Positions 6,149 through 12,089 of a stretch of DNA of 12,089 bases are shown one piece after another. This DNA comes from CAZCWX01 sp964502465 (GTDB lineage Bacteria; Desulfobacterota; Binatia; Bin18). A program made the translations under genes and the position numbers. Below the pieces are notes generated by a model, which was not told the DNA's origin, ran no database searches, and saw nothing but the letters and a program-made list of their open reading frames with translations. The stretch lies in contig CAZCWX010000142.1 in assembly GCA_964502465.1 (NCBI GenBank), positions 1 to 12,089 on the forward strand, written 5' to 3'. Each line of letters begins with the position of its first letter. Within the stretch, counting starts at the first letter, position 1.

Positions 6149-7156
6149 ATGAAAGCCATGGTTATCCAACACCCTGGCCCGATTGAGAGGAAACCGCTCA
6201 CGCTGGTTGATGTTCCTCCCCCTGTGCCATCAGTGAGGGAAGTCGTGATTCGGGTTGAGGTGTGCGGGGTCTGCCGGACCGATCTTCATGTCGCTGAAGG
6301 AGATTTACCACCCCATCTGAGCCCGGTTACTCCTGGGCATGAAGTAGTCGGTACCATCGCAGCCGTGGGACCTCATGCCGAACGGTTGAAAGAAGGCGAT
6401 CGGGTTGGAGTGGCCTGGCTGCACGAGACTTGCCAGCAGTGTCCATACTGTGCCCGCGGAGATGAAAACCTGTGCATTGCACCCCGTTTTACCGGTTATG
6501 ATGTGCATGGCGGATACGCCGAGTATATCGTGGCCCCGGCAGACTTCGTGTACCCTCTTCCCTCCGCGGTCTCGTCTGTCGAGGTGGCCCCGCTTCTATG
6601 CGCTGGGATCATTGGCTATCGCGCCCTGTGTCGGAGCAGCATCCAGACAGGAGAAAGGCTTGGGCTCTATGGCTTTGGCGCTTCGGCTCATATCGTTCTC
6701 CAGATCGCTCGGTATTGGGGCTGTGAAGTCTACGTCGCCACTCGAGGCGACAAGCACCGAGCGCTCGCTCGCCGTATGGGCGCAACCTGGGTGGGAGACG
6801 CAACAGACAGCCCACCAGAAAAACTCCAGGCGGCCATCCTGTTCGCTCCGGCAGGAGAGTTGGTCCCGCACGCCCTCGCGGCGTTGGATCGTGGTGGGAC
6901 ACTTGCCCTCGCTGGCATATACATGACTCCCATTCCCACACTGGACTATAGCGCCTCGCTTTTCTATGAGCGAACGATACGGAGTGTGACTGCGAATACC
7001 CGGCAGGATGGGAGAGAACTTCTCAGCTTAGCGAAAGATATTCCCCTCCATACCCACACCGAGGAGTTTCCTTTAGCGCGAGCCAATGAAGCGTTGGAGA
7101 CATTAAAAAACGATCAGATCAATGGGGCGGCTGTGCTCAAGATAGGCGCGGCATAA
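6149..7156 (+). CDS. Zinc-dependent alcohol dehydrogenase (MDR family)
   Basis: This 335-residue cytoplasmic oxidoreductase belongs to the zinc-binding medium-chain dehydrogenases, of the kind often called AdhA or propanol-preferring. Catalytic zinc ligands are visible: Cys42 in CGVCRTD, His64-Glu65 in PGHE and Cys151 in LLCAG. The structural zinc site has four Cys at 95, 98, 101 and 109. The Rossmann fold begins at GLYGFGASAH (172-181) with ATRGDKHR at 197-204 after the second strand; the Arg there could favour NADP, but this is uncertain. GYDVHGGYAEY at 116-126 is typical of this branch. Length is normal. It starts 16 bases after mlaC with only a weak ribosome binding site, so it is probably transcribed with the mla genes, although no functional link is known to me. 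The substrate cannot be told from sequence. Confidence 0.93.
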   Translation: MKAMVIQHPGPIERKPLTLVDVPPPVPSVREVVIRVEVCGVCRTDLHVAEGDLPPHLSPVTPGHEVVGTIAAVGPHAERLKEGDRVGVAWLHETCQQCPYCARGDENLCIAPRFTGYDVHGGYAEYIVAPADFVYPLPSAVSSVEVAPLLCAGIIGYRALCRSSIQTGERLGLYGFGASAHIVLQIARYWGCEVYVATRGDKHRALARRMGATWVGDATDSPPEKLQAAILFAPAGELVPHALAALDRGGTLALAGIYMTPIPTLDYSASLFYERTIRSVTANTRQDGRELLSLAKDIPLHTHTEEFPLARANEALETLKNDQINGAAVLKIGAA

Positions 7157-7197
7157 GAGGGGAGAAGATCGTTTTTTCTCACGGTACCCTGCTTGAC

Positions 7198-7653
7198 TCA
7201 GGCCGCGATGCTGAGCGAATGGCGTGGTGACACCGCACGCCGGCGGAGTTTTTTCTGTTGGGGTTTCGCTGGCTGTTGCTGTTGCCAGCGCCGTAATCCC
7301 ATGCGGATGTATCCCGGATCAAGCCCAAGCACTGCGCAGACATTGACGAAAGAGAACAACCAGTGAGGATCATCCGTACGAAACCACTCTTCTGCCTCTT
7401 GCGCCAACCGCTGAGTCCGCCGTCCAGACGAGAGAAATTGCCGTTGAAAGCACAGTAACGCATCCGCCAGGACTGCACGCATCAGGGCAACCTCACCACT
7501 GGTTTCCCGATAACCGCTTCCAGAAGAATCGTAGAACTGTTCAGGAAAAACAGCAGCGACAGCCAGAAGATTCCCCTTCGCACTGGAATGATCACCAAGT
7601 TGGGAAGCCATCTCACGGGCAGATGGGTGAGTCGTGAGTAGTAACGCTTTCAT
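7198..7653 (-). CDS. Conserved-looking protein of unknown function, 151 residues
   Basis: I cannot assign a function. The protein is soluble, with no signal peptide or membrane segment. A variable N-terminal third is followed by a compact core: GEVALMRAVLADALLCFQRQ at about 53-72, AQEAEEWFRTDDPHWLFSF (about 84-102), then NVCAVLGLDPGYIRMGLRRW, which ends in a strongly basic tail rich in Gln, Lys and Arg. The Trp/Phe-rich DDPHWLFSF-NVC-LGLDP signature resembles, from memory, small uncharacterised proteins of several environmental Gram-negative phyla. The last part looks like a helix-turn-helix-sized module with a basic extension, so nucleic-acid binding is possible. The start is set by AAGGAG at 7660-7665, 6 bases before ATG 7653; an ATG at 7680 lacks such a site. 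It is convergent with the alcohol dehydrogenase. Confidence 0.8.
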   Translation of the reverse strand: MKALLLTTHPSAREMASQLGDHSSAKGNLLAVAAVFPEQFYDSSGSGYRETSGEVALMRAVLADALLCFQRQFLSSGRRTQRLAQEAEEWFRTDDPHWLFSFVNVCAVLGLDPGYIRMGLRRWQQQQPAKPQQKKLRRRAVSPRHSLSIAA

Positions 7654-7659
7654 ACACCA

Positions 7660-7665
7660 CTCCTT
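7660..7665 (-). promoter_or_regulatory. Ribosome binding site deciding the start of the 151-residue protein
   Basis: AAGGAG on the minus strand lies 6 bases before ATG 7653 (MKALLL). The upstream in-frame ATG at 7680 has only a weak TCTAGG-like sequence before it, so the shorter protein is preferred. Confidence 0.7.
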
Positions 7666-7735
7666 CACGCTGACCAGCATTACCTAGAAAGTAGACGACG
7701 AGAGGCGCAGGATATTCACCTCAGAACCGCGGAAG

Positions 7736-7760
7736 CTGCTTGTGAAGCAGAGTCTTTTTT
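7736..7760 (+). terminator. Weak terminator-like hairpin, plus-strand orientation
   Basis: CTGCTT (7736-7741), loop GTG, AAGCAG (7745-7750), then AGTC and six T (7755-7760). The T-run follows only on the plus strand, while both flanking genes are on the minus strand. If real it would stop read-through from the mla/alcohol dehydrogenase operon after about 600 bases. The stem is short and only half GC. Confidence 0.3.
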
Positions 7761-7793
7761 CTTAGCGTGGCTTTTCCCGCAGGTGACACGGCC

Positions 7794-9560
7794 TCATGAT
7801 CGGCGTACCCGAGGAGAGATGGTTGGTAAGGGTTTTTCCCGACTTGGTACCCATATACGGAACGTTGATCCTTGTCCGACTTCGCTCTCAACAGTGATTG
7901 TACCGCCTAAGAGGTTCAGCAACTGCTGAACAATATACAGTCCAATCCCGACTCCACCATGCCGACGCGTGAGGACGTCTTCTCCCTGACGAAACATTTC
8001 GAAAATCACGGGCAGTGTCTCTGGGGCAATACCGCAGCCTGTGTCGGCAACGCAGATGTCTATGCCAGCATCGTGGGCATGGACATCCACAGTAATACTC
8101 CCACACTCCGTAAACTTTACGGCGTTATGAAATACGTGTTTGATAATAACCTTCAGTTTTGTTTGATCCGTGCGCAAGGGTGGGAGACCTAAAGCAACCT
8201 TCCAGACTACGTGTAATTCTGGTTTCTCCCAATAAAGTGGTGTCGTTTCTTGTCGCAGTTCCTCAATGAATGCTGCGGTATCGATGTCGCCGAGCTCAAT
8301 GTGGAGGCGATTGGTTGCCAAGCGACTGACGTCGAGCGTGGTATTGATGAGTTCGAGTAATTGCTCAGCACTTTTTTCTACACGACGGAGGCACTCTGCC
8401 TGTTCAGTGGACACCCTCCCGAAGTCCCCTTCCAAGAGCAGTTCGGTGTACCCCAGTACAATATTGAGCGGGGTGCGTAATTCGTGCGACATGGCAGCTA
8501 AAAACTCGCTCTTGAGACGATTCGCGCGCTCTGCTTCCTCCAGCAGCCAGGCATTCTCCAGCGCCAAGGACGCCACTTGCGCCGTGCCTTTGGCAATGCG
8601 CTCTTGTTGAGGGGTGAATCCTCCTCGTCGGCCTCGATAGGACGCTACCTGTATCCCGATGATCTTCCCTCCTCGCCGCAGGGCAACACAGAGCGCAGCA
8701 GAGACATCCAATTGGCGCAGCAGTTCTAGCATTCCTGTGTATGGAACACCCGTCTTGAGCTGCACGACCTCGTCTCTTTCCAGTTTGTTCAACAGCAAGG
8801 CAGTAGCCTTGGGGGGAATACTCAGCACACTAATGGCGACCCATTGCTCAGGAGCATCCCCAGCGCTGGCCACGGCTTTGTAGGTCTGGTCTGTCGAGTC
8901 GAGCAAAAAGGTATGACTAGCGTCACAGTCTAATATTTCACAGATGAGTTGGCAAAAGCGATGCAGAAGAGCAGAAGGTTCAAGCGTGGCGATCAGTTCA
9001 CGTCCCACTTGCGCGAGAGCTGCCGTAATCTGCGCTTCCTGTTGCAAAGCCTCCTCGGCACGCTTTCGTTCAGTGATATCTGTCAGCGTGTAGACGACTC
9101 CTTGTATTCCGCCGGTCTCTAGCGCCCCTATCGGATGTCGCGTGACGGCAAACCATCCTGGTAACCGGGGGAATTGCACCTCCTGTCTTCTCTTCCCTGT
9201 ACTGACATTTGCTTGGAATACACTCAGGACCGCATCGGATATGCCATAGAAGACCTCTTCCACCGAACGTCCGATCAGTTCTCGATAAGAGGTTTGTAGC
9301 GCTTCCTGCACCGCACGATTGCAGCGCACAATGGTCCCCTTCGTATCGGTCAGTAGGATCAAATCCGATACTGCATCAAGAGTGGCTTCCCACTCTCTTT
9401 TTGCCCTAATGATATGGCTGAGCAACGGGTCTGGGTCAAACTGCTGCTCCTCGGCAATGTCAGGCTTTGCGCTTCTCTGCTGATCTTGACGCCGGTCAGA
9501 TATCCGGCTGATACCGTGGTTCTCCAGAGAAGCCTGACTATATGATTCCGCAGTTTTCAT
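7794..9560 (-). CDS. Soluble PAS-GAF sensor histidine kinase
   Basis: This 588-residue protein has no membrane segment or signal peptide, so it senses a cytoplasmic signal. Order: a variable N-terminus (1-50); a PAS domain (about 56-163, with LDAVSDLILLTDTKGTIVRC at 61-80 and ending in the typical LTDITERKRAEE); a GAF domain (about 177-337, with REL-ATLEP and SAALCVALR); a short coiled segment; HisKA with FLAAMSHELRTPLN (353-366, phospho-acceptor His359); and an HATPase domain with N-box Asn479 in HNAVKF, G1 box DTGCGI at 506-511, F box FEMF at 520-523 and G2 box HGGVGIGLYIV at 534-544. All catalytic boxes look intact. There is no receiver domain and no response regulator beside it, so it is an orphan kinase here. 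ATG 9560 lacks a clear ribosome binding site. It lies 133 bases downstream of the metal transporter. Confidence 0.95.
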   Translation of the reverse strand: MKTAESYSQASLENHGISRISDRRQDQQRSAKPDIAEEQQFDPDPLLSHIIRAKREWEATLDAVSDLILLTDTKGTIVRCNRAVQEALQTSYRELIGRSVEEVFYGISDAVLSVFQANVSTGKRRQEVQFPRLPGWFAVTRHPIGALETGGIQGVVYTLTDITERKRAEEALQQEAQITAALAQVGRELIATLEPSALLHRFCQLICEILDCDASHTFLLDSTDQTYKAVASAGDAPEQWVAISVLSIPPKATALLLNKLERDEVVQLKTGVPYTGMLELLRQLDVSAALCVALRRGGKIIGIQVASYRGRRGGFTPQQERIAKGTAQVASLALENAWLLEEAERANRLKSEFLAAMSHELRTPLNIVLGYTELLLEGDFGRVSTEQAECLRRVEKSAEQLLELINTTLDVSRLATNRLHIELGDIDTAAFIEELRQETTPLYWEKPELHVVWKVALGLPPLRTDQTKLKVIIKHVFHNAVKFTECGSITVDVHAHDAGIDICVADTGCGIAPETLPVIFEMFRQGEDVLTRRHGGVGIGLYIVQQLLNLLGGTITVESEVGQGSTFRIWVPSREKPLPTISPRVRRS

Positions 9561-9569
9561 AAAAGATCG

Positions 9570-9602
9570 TCCCGATCTGCTCCCTTATCCAGATGATCGG
9601 GA
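9570..9602. repeat. Inverted repeat in the leader of the kinase gene
   Basis: TCCCGATC (9570-9577) and GATCGGGA (9595-9602) are perfect 8-base inverted copies separated by 17 bases, 10 to 42 bases before the kinase start. In RNA they would fold into a hairpin over the position where a ribosome binding site should be; in DNA they could be an operator. A GGGAG within the loop is the only purine-rich candidate site. Confidence 0.45.
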
Positions 9603-9693
9603 TTTCCTGCGGAAAATTTAGGAAAAATTCTAGGGAAATACAGGCAAAAACTTCAGAATACCTTCCCCTACGAAACGCCTCCTGTCCTCCGGT

Positions 9694-11232
9694 TCAGAAC
9701 GGCCACCCAGGAACACTCCCGAAGCCCGCCAGGGAACGGAAGGCGATCACAAGCCCAAGAGGTGTGATAATCAGGGGAGAGAAAAAAGGCAGATAAGTCT
9801 GCCAGGGGCCGTCTCCACTCCAGCGCTGGAGCAACCCACGTGCAGACACAAGCAACAATCCTGTCCCGACGAGCACGGCTGCGAGTCCAAAGCTAAACGC
9901 AACAATTAACAAGAGCCCAAAGGCGATGCGCTGCAACGCAACGGCGCTCAGCAGCACAACAAGAGCAGCAGGACACGGAATCATCCCGCCGGTGATGCCA
10001 AGAGTTAACAATGCACCGTAGCCAACAGGGGTTGCAGTCTGGCCGCCGTCGTGTGGGAGAGGGTCATGAGGATGCGGGTGCGAATGATCGTGGTGGTGGT
10101 GAACGTGCAGAGAGCCGTGTTCGTGAAGGTGCTCATGGCCACGAGCATGACTGTGCTCATGAGGGGAATAACTCCGATATCTGTTCCAAGCTTGCGTCAG
10201 GAGGACAATCCCCATACCAGCGATGAGCAGACCGGAGGTCAAGCCTAACCAGGGATAGAGTTGCTCGGGGAACACATAATGCGCAGCGAACAGCGCCACT
10301 GCACCAAGGGCGTAGACGCCGGCCGTGTGGCTCGCCGTCACAATAAGCCCTAAGACGCAAGCATGCCACGCGGTTCCTTGTGAGCCGACCAAATACGCTG
10401 CGACCAACGTCTTCCCATGTCCAGGCTCAAGAGCGTGGACAGCCCCAAGCCCGAAGGCAACAAAGAGAGAAAACGCAATAACACTAACGCTCAGTTGGTG
10501 CGCCGTGATCAATTCGGTCAACAGGGTACGAGGAGTCTGCGCCTCGCCGACAACAGAGGAGCCTGTGCTCGCCGTAACAGAGGATGCTGGAGAACGGCTC
10601 CGGGCAAAGGCAGGTATAGTAAAAGAAAGGGTGGCATACAGATCCTGTGGCGGCGCCTGGAGAAGATCATCAGTATAAACTGTGAGTCGATGGCTTGTGC
10701 TTTCAGCAGGAACAGAAGCCTCAGCAACAACAACCCCATCATACCCAACCGCGACAATTTCTTTCCAACCAACCCGCTCAGCATAGTTACGGTCTTCATA
10801 GGTGATTTTTCCAGAGAAGGGTTCCAATGGGGCTTCGTATACCGCCTCGATACGAAGCGTCGACAACCCCCCTGCACCAGGGGGAAAGGATACAGTGCCC
10901 GATTGCACCGAAAGCGGGAGGACCTGTTCCCCTACTCGCAGGAAAAGCCCCTGCTGCAGTTCCTGAACCTTGCGTTCACGGTACACAACAACCCGAGGAT
11001 CATCGACTTGTACAGTGAGTTCGTGGTCCTGCATTTCCTGGAAGGCAGGAATCTCGGCAAAATCAAGAATATAGACAATACGGACAAACAAGGGATGGAC
11101 CTCAAGAGCCGAGAAGTGATTGATGCTGAAGTTGCCCATGGGGTGGGCAACACTCAGGTGAGGAATCAGCAAGTTTCCTGCTAGCAGGAGACTCGCTAAC
11201 CGCAAGGACAAGAAGAGCCGAAGCTTAATCAT
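9694..11232 (-). CDS. NicO/RcnA-family nickel-cobalt transporter with periplasmic N-terminal domain
   Basis: This 512-residue inner-membrane protein belongs to the NicO (COG2215-like) nickel/cobalt transporters. A signal peptide (1-29, ending SVA before HPMGNFSINHF) leads to a periplasmic, mainly beta domain (about 30-235). The membrane part follows: the first family motif GAVHALEPGHGKT at 263-275, helices to about 349, a very His-rich loop (17 His in residues 358-394), then the second motif TGGMIPCPAALVVLL at 414-428 and further helices to the end. The two motifs hold the likely metal-transit residues (His265, His272, Cys420). RcnA-like members export Ni/Co, others import; direction is not clear here. 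ATG 11232 shares one base with the stop of the TPR gene and has AGGAG at 11241-11245, 8 bases upstream, inside that gene. Confidence 0.92.
   Translation of the reverse strand: MIKLRLFLSLRLASLLLAGNLLIPHLSVAHPMGNFSINHFSALEVHPLFVRIVYILDFAEIPAFQEMQDHELTVQVDDPRVVVYRERKVQELQQGLFLRVGEQVLPLSVQSGTVSFPPGAGGLSTLRIEAVYEAPLEPFSGKITYEDRNYAERVGWKEIVAVGYDGVVVAEASVPAESTSHRLTVYTDDLLQAPPQDLYATLSFTIPAFARSRSPASSVTASTGSSVVGEAQTPRTLLTELITAHQLSVSVIAFSLFVAFGLGAVHALEPGHGKTLVAAYLVGSQGTAWHACVLGLIVTASHTAGVYALGAVALFAAHYVFPEQLYPWLGLTSGLLIAGMGIVLLTQAWNRYRSYSPHEHSHARGHEHLHEHGSLHVHHHHDHSHPHPHDPLPHDGGQTATPVGYGALLTLGITGGMIPCPAALVVLLSAVALQRIAFGLLLIVAFSFGLAAVLVGTGLLLVSARGLLQRWSGDGPWQTYLPFFSPLIITPLGLVIAFRSLAGFGSVPGWPF
10044..10159 (-). 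other. Histidine-rich metal-binding loop of the NicO transporter
   Basis: Residues 358-396 of the transporter contain 17 His, mostly as HxH pairs plus a run of four (378-381), with Asp and Glu between. The segment joins the two halves of the membrane domain. Such loops bind Ni, Co, Zn or Cu in this family; specificity cannot be read from it. Confidence 0.85.
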
Positions 11233-12089
11233 TATTGCTGCTCCTGGACAGCAGCCACACCAACCCCTGTTGCTAACTCTTTCAGCATGCGTTCAGCTAT
11301 CTCTGCATGAAAAATATGAAAATGTGGATTCAACGAGAGGGCTTGCTGGAGATATTGCTTCGCTTCCTCATAGTGCTCCAGGCGGTAGGAGATCATTCCG
11401 GCATGAAAGAGCAGACGCGCATCCTTGGTCCCTAATCTCAGGGCCTCACGTATTGCCGTACGAGCCTCTTGCAATTTGCCATTCTTATACAGCGCCCATG
11501 CGAGTACATCATAGGTATAGATATCCTGCCTCACTTCGAGTTCTTTCTGGGCGAGTGCGAGAGCCTCGGTGAGCCTGATGTCGTGATCGGCATAGAAGAG
11601 GGCAAGTTCTCGATTGTACATCGTCTGGTTTATTGCGCTCAGCAAACCGATGTACTCGACAAGATTGTACTGCTTCTCGGATTCCTCAGAAGAGCCAATC
11701 TTTGCATAAAGATCTCCTAGCGAAGCAGCATAGTCAGGGAAAGGAACCACGGCAAGCGCTTGCTGATACAATGCGATTGCTTCAGGATATCTCTGCTGGG
11801 CCGTGCGGACTTTAGCCAGGTTTGCAAGCGCACGGTGATATTGTGGGTATACTGTCAGAGCACGTTGGTAAGAGGTCTCGGCCTTTGCTATTTCGCCAAT
11901 ATGGAAAAAGAGATCTCCTTGCTCGGTGTGGCTCCAGGCAAGGTTTTCTGCGGGCACCCGTTCTGTCACAGCTTTCTCTATAGCGGTGTGCATAAGCTGG
12001 AGTGCTCCATGAGGATCTCCATGCAGAAAGCGCCAATAGGCAAGCCGGTTGGAGAGAGAAAAGGGCGCACGCTGGCTCTGTAGCTGCTG
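11232..12089 (-). CDS. Tetratricopeptide-repeat protein, 5' end beyond the window
   Basis: The frame is open to the right edge: 285 residues visible. An ATG at 11993 exists, but the 32 codons upstream of it (starting QQLQSQRAPFSLSNRLAYWRF) read as continuous protein leading into the repeats, so the real start is off-window. TPR units are clear: AWSHTEQGDLFFHIGEIAKA, TSYQRALTVYPQYHRALANL, YPEAIALYQQALAVVPFPDY, and near the end TYDVLAWALYKNGKLQEART followed by REALRLGTKDARLLFHAGMI and EEAKQYLQQALSLNPH. Such arrays are protein-binding scaffolds; no enzymatic domain is visible. Its TAA stop overlaps the transporter ATG (TAATG), so the two proteins are made together and probably act together at the membrane. 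A partner role for the metal transporter is an inference from the coupling. Confidence 0.9.
   Translation of the reverse strand, partial: QQLQSQRAPFSLSNRLAYWRFLHGDPHGALQLMHTAIEKAVTERVPAENLAWSHTEQGDLFFHIGEIAKAETSYQRALTVYPQYHRALANLAKVRTAQQRYPEAIALYQQALAVVPFPDYAASLGDLYAKIGSSEESEKQYNLVEYIGLLSAINQTMYNRELALFYADHDIRLTEALALAQKELEVRQDIYTYDVLAWALYKNGKLQEARTAIREALRLGTKDARLLFHAGMISYRLEHYEEAKQYLQQALSLNPHFHIFHAEIAERMLKELATGVGVAAVQEQQ

Noticed and set aside
7157..7197. GAGAA...TTCTC around a T-run between the convergent genes, as a bidirectional terminator.
   Set aside because: The stem is only 5 bases and the T-run lies in the loop, so it does not fit an intrinsic terminator.
10060..10160. Repetitive-looking stretch (ATG/GTG/CAT-rich) that might be a short tandem repeat array.
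   Set aside because: It is the coding sequence of the transporter's His-rich loop; the repetition comes from His codons, not from repeated units.
10417..11184. A 255-codon plus-strand open frame opposite the NicO transporter.
   Set aside because: It is the antisense shadow of a clearly recognisable gene, lacks any family motif and has low-complexity, charged composition.

Overview
The window comes from a Gram-negative (diderm) bacterium. It carries a retrograde or maintenance-type Mla phospholipid transport operon, which needs an outer membrane, and a periplasmic/inner-membrane NicO-type metal transporter. Base composition is moderately GC-rich by eye, and the genes use GTG starts with clear AAGGAG-type ribosome binding sites. 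I see no rRNA, tRNA, CRISPR array, insertion sequence or phage gene. The mix of genes would suit an uncultured deltaproteobacterial, Tectomicrobia or NC10-like lineage, but this is a guess from gene style; the sequence here does not fix the taxon.

Layout. (1) Bases 1-2297, minus strand: one long reading frame, open at the left edge, encoding a GT5 glycogen synthase (GlgA) fused at its C-terminus to an alpha-D-phosphohexomutase (phosphoglucomutase-like) domain. The phosphoserine loop of the mutase part is altered: the catalytic Ser is Cys. Two further Cys sit in the metal-binding loop. (2) Bases 2298-2572: divergent intergenic region with a plausible sigma70 promoter for glgA and two A/T-rich inverted repeats. 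(3) Bases 2573-6132, plus strand: mlaE-mlaF-mlaD-mlaA-mlaC, a nearly complete Mla phospholipid transport set without mlaB, followed after 16 bases by a zinc alcohol dehydrogenase (6149-7156). (4) Bases 7198-7653, minus strand: a small conserved-looking protein of unknown function. (5) Bases 7794-9560, minus strand: a soluble PAS-GAF-HisKA-HATPase histidine kinase with no response regulator beside it. (6) Bases 9694-12089, minus strand: a NicO/RcnA-family metal transporter with a periplasmic N-terminal domain and a very His-rich loop. It is translationally coupled (TAATG) to an upstream TPR protein that runs off the right edge.

How they fit. The Mla genes form one functional unit: an MlaA outer-membrane channel, an MlaC periplasmic carrier, and an inner-membrane MlaE-MlaF-MlaD complex with an ATPase. 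The TPR and NicO genes form a second unit, probably for nickel/cobalt handling. The GlgA fusion belongs to glycogen synthesis. The kinase and the small unknown gene stand alone. The most unusual item is the GlgA-phosphohexomutase fusion with its Cys-substituted active site, which looks more like a sensor or redox/metal-dependent regulatory module than a working mutase. No gap between genes exceeds 300 bases.
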